Of a stretch of DNA of 64,000 bases, positions 33,647 to 43,036 are shown piece by piece (position 1 is the stretch's first letter; each line of letters starts with the position of its first letter). The notes beneath the pieces are model-generated. The model saw only the letters and a list, made by a program, of their open reading frames with translations. It was not told the origin of the DNA and did no database searches. The stretch spans positions 3,224,001 through 3,288,000 of the forward strand of contig NZ_CP107852.1 of NCBI RefSeq assembly GCF_036346875.1. Reading direction: 5' to 3'. This stretch comes from Nocardia sp. NBC_00508. GTDB lineage: Bacteria; Actinomycetota; Actinomycetes; Mycobacteriales; Mycobacteriaceae. Position numbers and translations under genes: made by a program.

Positions 33647-34597
33647 ATGAAGAAAGTGGTCGCACTCGCGCTGGACGGTGTCATGGCCTTCGACCTGGCC
33701 TCTGCCGTACAGGCGTTCCGGCATGGACCAGGTAAGACCGGCGAACCGAGCGGGTTCGAGATGCGGACATGCGGGCTGCGGCCGGGACCGGTGTGGACGC
33801 CCAATGGCTTCGAATTGCGGGTGGCACACGGGCTCGAGGCGATTGCGGAGGCCGATATCGTCGTCGTCCCCGGGATCGGCATTCCGACATTGCCCACTCC
33901 CCGGGAGGCGCTGACCGCGCTGCGGGATGCGGCCGAGCGCGGCGCGACGCTGGTGAGCATCTGCGTCGGCGCGTTCATCCTCGCCGAGGCGGGTCTGCTG
34001 GACGGGCGGCCTGCCACCACACACTGGGCCTATTGCGACGAGTTCGCCGAGTTGTATCCCGCGGTGAAACTGGACCCGGCGGCACTGTATGTCGACGACG
34101 GTGACGTGCTCACATCGGCGGGGCTCTCGGCAGGCTTGGACCTGTGCCTGCACATCGTCCGCAGGGAACTCGGCGCACATGCGGCGGCGGAGTTGGCCAG
34201 GTGGAATGTCACCGCGCCGCACCGTGAGGGCGGTCAGGCGCAGTACATTCCGGATGATCCCGGCGCTCGCCACGTCGACAGCGGCTTGGCCGCCACGCTG
34301 GCCTGGGCGGTCTCCGAACCTACTGCTGCGGTCGACGTTTCGGCGCTGGCCGCGCACGCGTTGATGAGCGAGCGCACGTTCATCCGCCGGTTCAAGGCGG
34401 AGGTGGGCACGACACCGCGGCGCTGGCTCGACGCCCAGCGCACCGCACGTGCCCGCGAGCTACTGGAAACTACTCGTTTGCCGGTCGAAGTCGTTGCGGC
34501 GCAATCCGGCTTCGGCAGCGTCACCGCCCTGCGGGTACACCTGCGCGCGGCGACGGGAGCCACCCCTGCCGCCTACCGCCGATCACTGGGTCGGTGA
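33647..34597 (+). CDS. GlxA-family regulator (DJ-1/PfpI plus AraC DNA-binding domain)
   Basis: A 316-aa transcription factor. Residues 1-170 form a DJ-1/PfpI-like domain (VVALALDGVMAFDLASAVQA) with the nucleophile-elbow Cys in SICVGAFILAEAGLL. Residues 215-316 carry an AraC/XylS double helix-turn-helix (ALMSERTFIRRFKAEVGTTP, VAAQSGFGSVTALRVHLRAA). The ATG at 33647 is preceded by GGTGAG; a GTG one codon earlier is possible. It probably regulates the divergent HD-domain gene. Confidence 0.9.
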   Translation: MKKVVALALDGVMAFDLASAVQAFRHGPGKTGEPSGFEMRTCGLRPGPVWTPNGFELRVAHGLEAIAEADIVVVPGIGIPTLPTPREALTALRDAAERGATLVSICVGAFILAEAGLLDGRPATTHWAYCDEFAELYPAVKLDPAALYVDDGDVLTSAGLSAGLDLCLHIVRRELGAHAAAELARWNVTAPHREGGQAQYIPDDPGARHVDSGLAATLAWAVSEPTAAVDVSALAAHALMSERTFIRRFKAEVGTTPRRWLDAQRTARARELLETTRLPVEVVAAQSGFGSVTALRVHLRAATGATPAAYRRSLGR

Positions 34598-34928
34598 CCG
34601 CGGCACGGTAACATTCCGGCCCGAATGACGTTGTAGCGCAGTGTTATCCACTACTTCGCGCGAAAGCCCTTGGCACGCAGTGCATCAGCACTGAGCAGCG
34701 GCTCGGGATTCCACCCGCGCCGTAAGTTTATCGACACATACAAAGGGGTAAAGATCTTGTTGAGAGTTTTCGTGTAGTTCGTAGCGTATCCTGGGCGTGT
34801 TCTCACTACTACCCACACAGCCTGATTACTGGCGGTTAACTGATCGACTGACCTACTTCCCTACCGATATCGGACCCGCGAGCCCGCGGCGTACGGCGAG
34901 ATCGAGGCGCGAGAGAGGTGGTTGGAGC
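34598..34928. other. AT-richer intergenic region
   Basis: A 331-nt gap between the GlxA-type gene and a 67-aa gene, visibly AT-richer than its surroundings near 34720-34800 (CATACAAAGGGGTAAAGATC). It probably holds the promoter of the small gene. I see no clear palindrome or gene. Confidence 0.4.
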
Positions 34929-35132
34929 ATGGCCGATCTGGAGACGACGGCGCCCATTCTCCCGATGGATGCCGAATTCGAGTTCGCGACCGCGAGCACC
35001 CCGCTCCGCCGGGCCGCGGGACGGCTGCGGACCGTGCTGCCGCCAGGCTGGCGCGTCGAGGTCGTCGACGCACCGACCTGGCTGTATGGCGACCGGGCGC
35101 CCATACTCCGGGTGGTCATGCCGTCCGACTGA
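34929..35132 (+). CDS. Hypothetical small protein (67 aa)
   Basis: A 67-aa protein beginning MADLETTAPILPMDAEFEFA and ending in a short beta-rich stretch (GWRVEVVDAPTWLYGDRAPI). The ATG at 34929 has TTGGAGC just upstream. The stop abuts the stop of the aldehyde dehydrogenase on the other strand. No family was recognised. The open frame upstream of this ATG runs through the intergenic region and is not convincing. Confidence 0.55.
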   Translation: MADLETTAPILPMDAEFEFATASTPLRRAAGRLRTVLPPGWRVEVVDAPTWLYGDRAPILRVVMPSD

Positions 35133-36578
35133 TCACCCGGTCCAGCCGAGCGGCATGAGCAGCGATTTCTGCTCGCAGAACGAGTCGAGACCTTCCGGGC
35201 CGTTCTCCCGCCCGAGCCCGGATGCCTTGTAGCCGCCGAACGGCGAACTCGGGTCGAACGCGTACCAGTTGATCGCGTAGGTGCCGGTACGCACCCGCGC
35301 GGCGATCTCGGCGCCGTGCTCGATATCGGTGGTCCACACCGAACCCGCGAGGCCGTACACCGAGTCGTTGGCGATGGCCACGGCCTCGTCCTCGGTCTCG
35401 TACGGGATGACCGACAGCACCGGCCCGAAGATCTCCTCCTGGGCGATGGTGGACTTGTTGTCCACGTCGGCGAAGATCGTCGGTTCGACGAACCAGCCGC
35501 GATCCAGACCCTCCGGCCGACCGCCGCCGAGCACCAGCCGCGCGCCCTCGGCTTTGCCCTTGGCGATGTATCCCTCCACCCGGTCGCGCTGGCGTTCGGA
35601 GATCAGCGGGCCGAGCTGCACGCTCGGGTCGTTCGGGTCGCCGACCTTCATCGTCCGCACCTGCTCGACAAGCGCGTCGAGGATTTCGTCGTACCGGCTG
35701 CGCGGGGCGAGAATGCGTGTCTGCGCGACGCAGCCCTGCCCGCTGTTCATCAGGCCGGAGAACGCCAGCAGCGGGATGTTGGCCGCGATATCCATGTCGG
35801 GCAACAGGATTGCCGCAGACTTGCCGCCCAGCTCGAGCGAGACGCTCTTGAGCTGCCCGGTGGCGATCGCGCCGATCTTCCTGCCGACCGCGGTGCTTCC
35901 GGTGAAAGTCACCTTGTCCACGCCGGGGTGCGAGACGAGGTACTCGGCCGCGTCGGGCTCGGCAGGCAGCACCGAGATCACACCTTCGGGTACCCCCGCC
36001 TCGGTGAAGATGTCCGCGAGCATATTGGCTGTGATCGGCGTGAGCGGGGCCGGCTTCAGTACCACGGTGCAACCGGCCAGCAGGGCGGGAGCGAGCTTGT
36101 TCGCCGCCAGGAACAGCGGGACGTTCCACGCGGTGATCGCGGCCACGACACCGCGCGGCTCACGGGTGACCCGTGTGGTGCCGAACCCGCCGACCCGCGT
36201 TTCGCGCCACGGGAAGGACTCGGCCAGGGCCGCGTAGGCGTCCAGCGCGGCGACCGCGGGGATCTGGTTGAGCGTCATGGCGATCATCTGCGGCGCGCCG
36301 ACCTCGGCGGTCAGCGCGGCGAGCAGGTCGGCGGAACGCTGCTCGATCAGCCGTGCAGCCCGGGTGAGCACCGCGGCACGCTCCTGCGGCGGCGTGGCGG
36401 GCCAGGGGCCGTGGTCGAAGGCGTGCCTGGCCGCGGCGACCGCGGCGTCCACGTCCGCACGGCTCACCACGGGTACGCTGCCCACCGGCTCTTCCGTGGC
36501 CGGCGAGATGACCTGGACGCGCTCGGCAGTGGCTGGCGCGGTCCAGCGGCCGCCGATGAACAAGCTGTCGTAATCCAT
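35133..36578 (-). CDS. Aldehyde dehydrogenase (Rv0223c-like)
   Basis: A 481-aa NAD(P)-dependent aldehyde dehydrogenase oxidising an aldehyde to its acid. It has the full family set: AITAWNVPLFLAANKLAPAL, VTFTGSTAVGRKI, the catalytic Glu in SLELGGKSAAI, the catalytic Cys in MNSGQGCVAQTR, and EEIFGPVLSVIPY. Substrate unknown. In M. tuberculosis Rv0223c lies next to the Rv0224c methyltransferase, and the same order is kept here apart from a 100-aa gene. Two 13-bp direct repeats and an inverted repeat lie just upstream of its ATG. Confidence 0.92.
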   Translation of the reverse strand: MDYDSLFIGGRWTAPATAERVQVISPATEEPVGSVPVVSRADVDAAVAAARHAFDHGPWPATPPQERAAVLTRAARLIEQRSADLLAALTAEVGAPQMIAMTLNQIPAVAALDAYAALAESFPWRETRVGGFGTTRVTREPRGVVAAITAWNVPLFLAANKLAPALLAGCTVVLKPAPLTPITANMLADIFTEAGVPEGVISVLPAEPDAAEYLVSHPGVDKVTFTGSTAVGRKIGAIATGQLKSVSLELGGKSAAILLPDMDIAANIPLLAFSGLMNSGQGCVAQTRILAPRSRYDEILDALVEQVRTMKVGDPNDPSVQLGPLISERQRDRVEGYIAKGKAEGARLVLGGGRPEGLDRGWFVEPTIFADVDNKSTIAQEEIFGPVLSVIPYETEDEAVAIANDSVYGLAGSVWTTDIEHGAEIAARVRTGTYAINWYAFDPSSPFGGYKASGLGRENGPEGLDSFCEQKSLLMPLGWTG

Positions 36579-36586
36579 GAGAACAC

Positions 36587-36636
36587 GTTACAGTTTTACG
36601 CCCAGTTTGTCTGTAACCTGTTTCAGTTTTACGCCC
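36587..36636. promoter_or_regulatory. Direct and inverted repeats upstream of the aldehyde dehydrogenase
   Basis: CAGTTTTACGCCC occurs at 36591-36603 and again at 36624-36636, 33 bp apart start to start (about three helical turns). GTTACAG (36587-36593) pairs with CTGTAAC (36611-36617). The array begins 9 nt before the gene's start codon, so a bound protein would block transcription. Confidence 0.6.
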
Positions 36637-36787
36637 GCCCGACGCGCTGTCCAGTGTGAATTCCGACCTCTCGGTTCGCTTTTCGCCGAACGCACTATTG
36701 CGTTCTGTTGCTGGAAACGTCATGCTGTAGCGACAGATCAGCTCGCTCCATTCACCCACCGATACCGCAAACTGGGGAGTCCGAGTC

Positions 36788-37090
36788 ATGGCGGTGCAAG
36801 TGATCGGCCGGTCGCTGATGACCAGTGATCAAACCGAGCATCAGGCGAAGTGTGTCGGCAGCGGCGGATGGGTGGTCTCCTTCCTACCCGGCCGCACCCT
36901 GACGATCGAGCAGGCGACCGCGGCTATGCAGGCCGCAGAGGCTGTCGCCGCCGTCGGAATGCTAGCCGACCTGGTCGGTCTGACCACGCTGGAGACGGTC
37001 GGGTTGGCCATCCGGGAGTCACCGTGGAGCGAGCCGGTACACGCGCCGTGCGGCAAGCGGCACTGGCGTCGCGGGTGGCTGGAGGCTTAG
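36788..37090 (+). CDS. Hypothetical protein (100 aa)
   Basis: A 100-aa soluble protein (VGSGGWVVSFLPGRTLTIEQ, TTLETVGLAIRESPWSE) with two Cys. The ATG at 36788 has GGGGAG 8 nt upstream, supporting a real gene. It is convergent with the methyltransferase gene, only 5 nt away. No family was recognised. Confidence 0.6.
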   Translation: MAVQVIGRSLMTSDQTEHQAKCVGSGGWVVSFLPGRTLTIEQATAAMQAAEAVAAVGMLADLVGLTTLETVGLAIRESPWSEPVHAPCGKRHWRRGWLEA

Positions 37091-37095
37091 CTCAG

Positions 37096-37881
37096 CTAAC
37101 TTTTAGTTGCCACAACGACCAGATTGCTCACGAATAACTCGCGCACCACTGGTATCCGCACCAGCCACCAGGCCCAGCGCGGGTGGTATCGAGGGAAGAC
37201 CGTGTGAACCTCGGCCGGAGTGCTTGCGGCCCAGCGCAATCCGTCCGCGGCGCGCACCGCGAACAGCGATGTACCGAACCGGTTCTTCGGTTCCCGCCCG
37301 TGCTTGCGCCGATACCGGCGCGCGGCGTACTCACCACCGAGGTAGTGCCACGGTCCGGTCTCGTGCCCGCCGAACGGACCGTGCCACACGGTGTACGAGA
37401 GCACGATCAGGCCGCCCGGCCTGGTCACCCGCACCATCTCGTCGGCCATCACCCATGGCTTCGAGACGTGCTCGGCGACGTTCGACGAGAAGCAGATGTC
37501 CACCGCGTCGTCGCGGAACGGCAGCGCCATCCCGGACCCGCGGACCGCACCGGCCACCGAAAGCCCCGCCGCGTGCATTTCCGACGGATCAGGCTCCACC
37601 GGGATGTAGCGCGCACCCGTGCGGACGAACTCGTCCGCGAAGTAGCCCGGACCGCCGCCGACGTCGAGAATCGTCGCAGTGTCCAGCGACCGGCCGGTGA
37701 GGTCGGCGTAGAAGTCGGCGATCATGGCCGCGCTGTCGGCGGCCAAACCGCCATAGAACAGCGCGGGATCGGTCTGCTCGAACCGGAAACTGCCGAGTAG
37801 CCGCAGCGACCGGCGTAACGTCGCACGCCGGGCGAACCGGTGCGAGCCACTGCGGGCGGGGGGTGTTTCGGCTTTGAGCAC
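37096..37881 (-). CDS. SAM-dependent methyltransferase (Rv0224c-like, MtrP-type candidate)
   Basis: A 261-aa class I methyltransferase. SAM-binding motifs are ILDVGGGPGYFADEFVRTGA and VEPDP, and GMALPFRDDAVDICFSSNVAEHV and MVRVTRPGGLIVLSYTVWHGP continue the fold. It tracks M. tuberculosis Rv0224c over its length. A methyltransferase of the homologous corynebacterial locus, MtrP, is needed for normal trehalose-mycolate transport. Equivalence is inferred from position and family, not shown. The GTG at 37881 is the last start before the conserved region (RFARRATLRRSLRLLGSFRF); sequence further upstream is the divergent promoter and the next gene. Confidence 0.85.
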   Translation of the reverse strand: MLKAETPPARSGSHRFARRATLRRSLRLLGSFRFEQTDPALFYGGLAADSAAMIADFYADLTGRSLDTATILDVGGGPGYFADEFVRTGARYIPVEPDPSEMHAAGLSVAGAVRGSGMALPFRDDAVDICFSSNVAEHVSKPWVMADEMVRVTRPGGLIVLSYTVWHGPFGGHETGPWHYLGGEYAARRYRRKHGREPKNRFGTSLFAVRAADGLRWAASTPAEVHTVFPRYHPRWAWWLVRIPVVRELFVSNLVVVATKS

Positions 37882-37997
37882 GGCGCCGAGTTTCGCACAA
37901 CCCCGATGGTCGCCGTCCTCGGCGGGTGCTCGGTTAGGGTGTAGCGCGACATCCGACGTTCCCCTACCGGGACCTACTGACCGAGAGAAGCTCCACC

Positions 37998-39170
37998 GTG
38001 CGCGAAGTCCTCCTGCTCTGCTGGCGTGACACCGGACACCCACAGGGCGGCGGCAGCGAGCGGTACCTCGAGCAGGTCGGCGCGCAGCTCGCGGCACGCG
38101 GGGTCAAAGTCACCTTGCGCACCGCCCGGTATCCAGGGGCGCCCCGACAGGAACGCATCGACGGCATCGACATCAGCCGGGCGGGCGGCCGCTACACCGT
38201 GTATCCGCGGGCGTTGGCCGCCCTCCTGCTCGCGAGGGTCGGCCTTGGCCCGCTGCGCGGTGTGCGCCCGGACGCGGTGATCGACACCCAGAACGGCATC
38301 CCGTTCTTCGCCACCGTCGCCACCAAGGCGGCATCGGTGGTACTGGTGCACCACGGCCACCGCGAGCAGTGGCCGGTGGCCGGTCGGCTGGTCGGCCGGA
38401 TCGGCTGGTGGATCGAGTCCCGGCTGTCGCCGCGGGTGCACCGGGACAACCAATACCTGACCGTGTCACTGCCTTCGGCCGAGGAATTGGCCACGCTCGG
38501 TGTAGACGGTTCGCGAATCGCGGTGGTGCGCAACGGAGCTGAACCGGTTCCAGTCGACGCACCCACGGGCGCCGCGGAAACGCGGACCGAGGAACCGACC
38601 GTCGTGGTGCTCTCCCGCCTGGTGCCGCACAAGCAGATCGAGGACGCGCTCGCCGCCGTCGCCCGGCTGCGCGACCGCATTCCCCGGCTGCGCGTCGACG
38701 TGATCGGCGACGGCTGGTGGGCGGACAACTTGAAGGACAACGCCCGCGAACTCGGCATCGCCGACGCAGTCACGTTCCATGGCCACGTGGACGAACGCCG
38801 CAAACACGAACTGCTCGCCCGCGCGTGGCTGCACGTGCTGCCTTCGCGCAAGGAAGGTTGGGGACTCGCGGTGATCGAGGCCGCACAGCACGGTGTGCCG
38901 ACCGTCGGCTACCGCAGTTCGCGTGGGCTCACCGATTCCATCGTCGACGGCGCCACCGGCATCCTGGTGGACGACGTCACGCAGTTGGCCGATGCCGTCG
39001 GCGAGCTGCTGGACGATCCGGAGGCGCGCACGGTCATGGGCGAGAAGGCCCGCGCCCGCGCCCGCGAATTCTCTTGGGAGCAGACCGGAAACGGAGTCTA
39101 CGAAGTGCTGGCCGCCGCCGCCCGCGGTGAGCACACCGCGGGATTGATCGCGGCGCGGGCAGTCGATTGA
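37998..39170 (+). CDS. GT4-family glycosyltransferase (Rv0225-like)
   Basis: A 390-aa GT-B fold glycosyltransferase. The N-terminal domain opens EVLLLCWRDTGHPQGGGSER. The C-terminal domain has VVVLSRLVPHKQIEDALAAV and the nucleotide-sugar E-x7-E motif in PSRKEGWGLAVIEAAQHGVP. Likely cytoplasmic or membrane-associated; the acceptor is unknown. It diverges from the methyltransferase gene as in M. tuberculosis Rv0224c/Rv0225, suggesting a joint role in envelope glycolipid synthesis. The GTG start at 37998 follows GAGAGAAG. Confidence 0.9.
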   Translation: MREVLLLCWRDTGHPQGGGSERYLEQVGAQLAARGVKVTLRTARYPGAPRQERIDGIDISRAGGRYTVYPRALAALLLARVGLGPLRGVRPDAVIDTQNGIPFFATVATKAASVVLVHHGHREQWPVAGRLVGRIGWWIESRLSPRVHRDNQYLTVSLPSAEELATLGVDGSRIAVVRNGAEPVPVDAPTGAAETRTEEPTVVVLSRLVPHKQIEDALAAVARLRDRIPRLRVDVIGDGWWADNLKDNARELGIADAVTFHGHVDERRKHELLARAWLHVLPSRKEGWGLAVIEAAQHGVPTVGYRSSRGLTDSIVDGATGILVDDVTQLADAVGELLDDPEARTVMGEKARARAREFSWEQTGNGVYEVLAAAARGEHTAGLIAARAVD

Positions 39171-39246
39171 TCCGCATACCGCCATTCGCCGAATAGTGCT
39201 CCGGCACAGGGGAAATCCTGCTGCGAAGCGGAAAGTATTGGCGCGC

Positions 39247-39294
39247 AGAACAAAATCGCCCGCACCATCGGCCAGATGGTGCGGGCGATGCTAC
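39247..39294. terminator. Bidirectional terminator between GT4 gene and pckG
   Basis: The 14-bp stem TCGCCCGCACCATC (39254-39267) pairs with 39273-39286, loop GGCCA. On the minus strand it is followed by TTTTGTT (for pckG); on the plus strand ACTTTTGG follows. Confidence 0.9.
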
Positions 39295-39307
39295 TTTTGG
39301 TGGAGTG

Positions 39308-41140
39308 TCAGCCCAGACGCTGCTTCAGCGCCTCGAATTCGTCGCGCACGCCGGAAGGCAGCTTGTCACCCACGAACTCGAACCACTCTTCGATCAGCGG
39401 GATCTCCTTGCGCCACTCGTCGGCGTTCACCGCAAGCGCCTCGTCGACGTCCTTGGGATCGACCTCCAGACCGTCCAGGTCGACCTGCGCGGCGGTCGGC
39501 ACATTGCCGATCGCGGTCGGCTCCGCATCGGCGGAACCTTCGATGCGGCCGATGATCCACTCCAGCACGCGGGAGTTCTCCCCGAAGCCCGGCCACAGGA
39601 AGCGGCCGTCGCCGCCGCGCCGGAACCAGTTGACGTAGAAGATCTTCGGCAGCTTGGCGGCGTCGGCGTTCTTGCCGACGTTGATCCAGTGGCCAAGGTA
39701 GTCACCGACGTGGTAACCCATGAACGGCAGCATGGCCATCGGGTCGCGGCGCACCGTGCCGACCTTGCCCTCGGCGGCGGCCGTCTGCTCGGAGGACAGC
39801 GTCGCGCCCATGAACACGCCGTGCTGCCAGTCGAAGGACTCGGTGACCAGCGGGACCGTGGTCTTGCGGCGGCCGCCGAACAGGATCGCCGAGATCGGCA
39901 CGCCCTGCGGGTCGTCCCACTCGGGAGCCAGGGTCGGGCACTGCGCCATCGGCGTGCAGTAGCGCGAGTTCGGGTGGGCCGCGAGGGTCTCGGTCTCGCG
40001 CAGGTACCAGTCGTTGCCCTTCCAGTCGATCAGGTGATCGTGCTCGCCCTCCAAGCCTTCCCACCAGACGTCGTTGTGGTCGGTCAGCGCGACATTGGTG
40101 TAGACGGTGTTGCCCGCCTCCACCGTCGCCATGGCGTTCGGGTTGGAGCTGCGGTTGGTACCAGGAGCGACGCCGAAGAAGCCGAACTCGGGGTTCACCG
40201 CGTACAGGCGGCCGTCCTTGCCGAAGCGCATCCAGGCGATGTCGTCGCCGAGGGTCTCCGCGCGCCAGCCCGGGATGGTCGGCTGGATCATCGCGAGGTT
40301 GGTCTTCCCGCAGGCGCTCGGGAACGCGGCGGCGATGTAGTAGGCCTTGTTCTCCGGGGAGATCAGCTTGAGGATCAGCATGTGCTCGGCCAGCCAGCCC
40401 TCGTCGTGGGCCATCGCCGAGGCGATCCGCAGCGAGTAACACTTCTTGCCGAGCAGCGCGTTGCCGCCGTAGCCGGAGCCGTAGCTCCAGATCTCCCGGT
40501 CCTCGGGGTAATGGGTGATGTACTTGGTGTCGTTGCACGGCCATGGCACGTCGGCCTGGCCCTCGGCCAGCGGCGCGCCCACCGAGTGCAGCGCCTTCAC
40601 GAACGGACGGTCGGCGCCCAGCTTCTCCAGCGCGGCGGCGCCCATGCGGGTCATCACGCGCATCGACACGACGACGTACTCGGAGTCGGTGATCTCCACG
40701 CCCAGCTTCGGATCCTCGGCGCCGAGCGGGCCCATGCAGAACGGCACCACATACATGGTGCGGCCCTTCATCGAGCCGCGGTACAGCTCGGTCATCGTGG
40801 CGCGCATCTCGGCGGGGTCGACCCAGTTGTTGGTCGGGCCGGCGTCGGCCTCGGTCTTGGAACAGATGTACGTGCGGGACTCCACCCGGGCCACGTCGGA
40901 GGGATCGGAAAGCGCGAGGAAGGAGTTCGGCTTCTTCTTCTCATCCAGCCGCTTGAACGTTCCCGCCGCGACCAGCTGCTCGGTCAGCCGGTCCCATTCC
41001 TCGTCCGAGCCGTCCGCCCACACCACTCGATCCGGCTGGGTGAGTTCGGCCACTTCTTGTACCCAGGCGAGTAGTTCGCTGTGCTCGGTCGGCGCCTTGC
41101 CGTCGGATCCACGAAGACCAGGAATGGTCGCTGACGTCAT
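39308..41140 (-). CDS. pckG: Phosphoenolpyruvate carboxykinase (GTP)
   Basis: A 610-aa gluconeogenic enzyme converting oxaloacetate and GTP to PEP. Family motifs are present: the P-loop with catalytic Cys [14 protein letters not shown], metal-site [33 protein letters not shown] and NVNWFRR-like [10 protein letters not shown]. The ATG at 41140 has CAGGAGAG at 5-nt spacing, and the open frame upstream lacks homology. The position before the dynamin-like pair equals M. tuberculosis pckA (Rv0211). Confidence 0.96.
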   Translation of the reverse strand: MTSATIPGLRGSDGKAPTEHSELLAWVQEVAELTQPDRVVWADGSDEEWDRLTEQLVAAGTFKRLDEKKKPNSFLALSDPSDVARVESRTYICSKTEADAGPTNNWVDPAEMRATMTELYRGSMKGRTMYVVPFCMGPLGAEDPKLGVEITDSEYVVVSMRVMTRMGAAALEKLGADRPFVKALHSVGAPLAEGQADVPWPCNDTKYITHYPEDREIWSYGSGYGGNALLGKKCYSLRIASAMAHDEGWLAEHMLILKLISPENKAYYIAAAFPSACGKTNLAMIQPTIPGWRAETLGDDIAWMRFGKDGRLYAVNPEFGFFGVAPGTNRSSNPNAMATVEAGNTVYTNVALTDHNDVWWEGLEGEHDHLIDWKGNDWYLRETETLAAHPNSRYCTPMAQCPTLAPEWDDPQGVPISAILFGGRRKTTVPLVTESFDWQHGVFMGATLSSEQTAAAEGKVGTVRRDPMAMLPFMGYHVGDYLGHWINVGKNADAAKLPKIFYVNWFRRGGDGRFLWPGFGENSRVLEWIIGRIEGSADAEPTAIGNVPTAAQVDLDGLEVDPKDVDEALAVNADEWRKEIPLIEEWFEFVGDKLPSGVRDEFEALKQRLG

Positions 41141-41356
41141 GAAAACTCTCCTGAGATGGGCGGCCACTCGATGCTTCGCCGCCTGGCCCAAGGCCCATGA
41201 CCAGCGCGAATGCACCTAGCGCCACCGTTGGCGGGAAGGCGCCCGCGCCGACCGGTCGAAAGCGCACCCAGTCGGGCGGCGATCAGGACTTTGCGGACGC
41301 CCAAGTTCCTGAATAGAGGTTAACGCCATGTGACGACCGGTACGGCATCGGGTTCC

Positions 41357-43036
41357 TCACTGTGTACCCAATTGGTCGTTCGTTTCAACAGGCGAGATGG
41401 ACCGGTCGAGGATCCGGATATCCCGTTCGCACGCGGCGAGCTGCCCCGGCTGTTCAGCCGCCATTCGGCGCAGCTTCGCCTCCAGTTCGACGACGCGACG
41501 ATCCGTATCGACCATTCGCGCGGTGCTTGCTTGCACCACGAGATCGGCCAACACGGTCTCGGTTTCCACCAGCGCGGTCGCTACCCGCTGCTCGAGCTGG
41601 GCTTTCACATTGACCAACGCGTCGGACACCCATTGCCGAATGTGCGCTCGGTCGGCCAGCTGCCCGCGCGCACGGACCACCCAGGCCGCCGCGCCACCGC
41701 CGAGCGCCAGGGTGACCGGGACACTCGCGACATCGAGGGCGGGCACCAGCGACAGCGGAGCAACCAGCAGGCGACCGAGGCCGACACCCGCCGACGCGCC
41801 GAGCGCGATCATGAGGTGATCTTCGACACCCCGATGTCTGGGCTCGGGGTCCGGGCCGACCCGCGGGGCCGGGTCGCGCCGTCGCGATGGCATACCGCGC
41901 TCCGCGCCCTCGATCCGGCCACCGAGTTCGGCCAAACGGTGGTCGATGGTCCGGTCGACACCGCCGGTCAGCTCGGTCACGGTCTGCTGGAGCCGGTCGG
42001 GATAACCGCGGAGATCGGCGCGGCGCAATCGATCCAGTTCGGCGCGAGCGGCGGTGTGCAGCGCGCGAATCCGCGCGCCGATATCGGTCATCAGGTCCAC
42101 TCTCGCCAGGTGCAACTGCCCGCGCAGGGTGGACATGGCGGTGGCCCGCCCGCCGTCGCGGCCGGCGAGCAGCACGGCGCGTTCCTCGCGCAGCCGCGCC
42201 AGTTCGGCGCCGGAGCGCAACGCGCCCACCTGCTCGACCACTCGCTGGCGCGTATCGGCCAGGACCCGGCCGGTGACCGCGGCCGATCGGTCGCCGGTCG
42301 CCGCGGCGGCGCCCGCGGCCGCCGCGGTCAGCTGCGCGTGCAGGGATCCGAGGCCGGAGCGATCCAGCAATCCGGCGTCGCCCGCGGTGCGCGCGGCCGC
42401 GGCGAGCCGCGCCGAGACCGGCACGATGTCCAGATCGGCGGCGCCTCTGGCGGCCAGCAGCTCCAGATTGCGCGCTCGCACCGCACGCCAGTCCCGGTAG
42501 GCGTGGATGCCGTTCATGGCGAGCAGGATGCGCGTCCCGTCCGCGCGCAGTCTGCCGATCGCCTCCAGCAGGTCCGCGCCGATGGTGGTGCCCGCGTCGA
42601 GCAGAATCAGCGCCAGCCCGGAGAGCGCGCCCACGGAGGGCTGACCGCGGTCGGACGGCGAGGTCGTCGCCACGGCCGCGCTCGGGTCGGCCATCGGCTC
42701 GGACAGCGTGATGCGCGGCTCGAACCGGGCCAGCTCGGTCCGCAGCAGTGTGGTGTTGACATCGGCCGGGCCGATCACCGTGACCACCGTTGCGGCGCCC
42801 GAGCCGTGTAGCGCGCGCAGCAGCGCCAAACCCTGCGGATTCCACCGCGCCACCACAGCCTCGACCTCGGGCGAGGGGATGAACACGGTTCCGGAGCCCG
42901 CAGCGGGCTCAACATCGGCCGGCGAGCCGGGATCGGCTGCTCGGCCGGTTCCGGCGTCGCCCCCGGTGTCTGCCGGCGGAACGGCCGGGTCGACAGTGGT
43001 CTCCGTCGGTGATTCCGAGGGGTCAGAGACCGGCAC
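41357..43036 (-). CDS. Dynamin-like membrane protein with degenerate GTPase motifs (Rv0210-like)
   Basis: A 559-aa protein. A Pro/Gly/Asp-rich N-terminus (1-50) precedes a GTPase-like fold in which the P-loop position reads IGPADVNTTLL (no Lys) and the NKxD position reads MNGIHAYRDW. GTP binding is therefore probably lost. The second half is helical with two hydrophobic segments (MIALGASAGVGLGRLLVAPL, VPVTLALGGGAAAWVV), typical of membrane-inserting dynamin-like proteins. It overlaps its upstream partner by 14 nt, a pairing seen in other bacterial dynamins. The equivalent M. tuberculosis genes are Rv0209-Rv0210. The family name is inferred from layout. Confidence 0.7.
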   Translation of the reverse strand: MPVSDPSESPTETTVDPAVPPADTGGDAGTGRAADPGSPADVEPAAGSGTVFIPSPEVEAVVARWNPQGLALLRALHGSGAATVVTVIGPADVNTTLLRTELARFEPRITLSEPMADPSAAVATTSPSDRGQPSVGALSGLALILLDAGTTIGADLLEAIGRLRADGTRILLAMNGIHAYRDWRAVRARNLELLAARGAADLDIVPVSARLAAAARTAGDAGLLDRSGLGSLHAQLTAAAAGAAAATGDRSAAVTGRVLADTRQRVVEQVGALRSGAELARLREERAVLLAGRDGGRATAMSTLRGQLHLARVDLMTDIGARIRALHTAARAELDRLRRADLRGYPDRLQQTVTELTGGVDRTIDHRLAELGGRIEGAERGMPSRRRDPAPRVGPDPEPRHRGVEDHLMIALGASAGVGLGRLLVAPLSLVPALDVASVPVTLALGGGAAAWVVRARGQLADRAHIRQWVSDALVNVKAQLEQRVATALVETETVLADLVVQASTARMVDTDRRVVELEAKLRRMAAEQPGQLAACERDIRILDRSISPVETNDQLGTQ

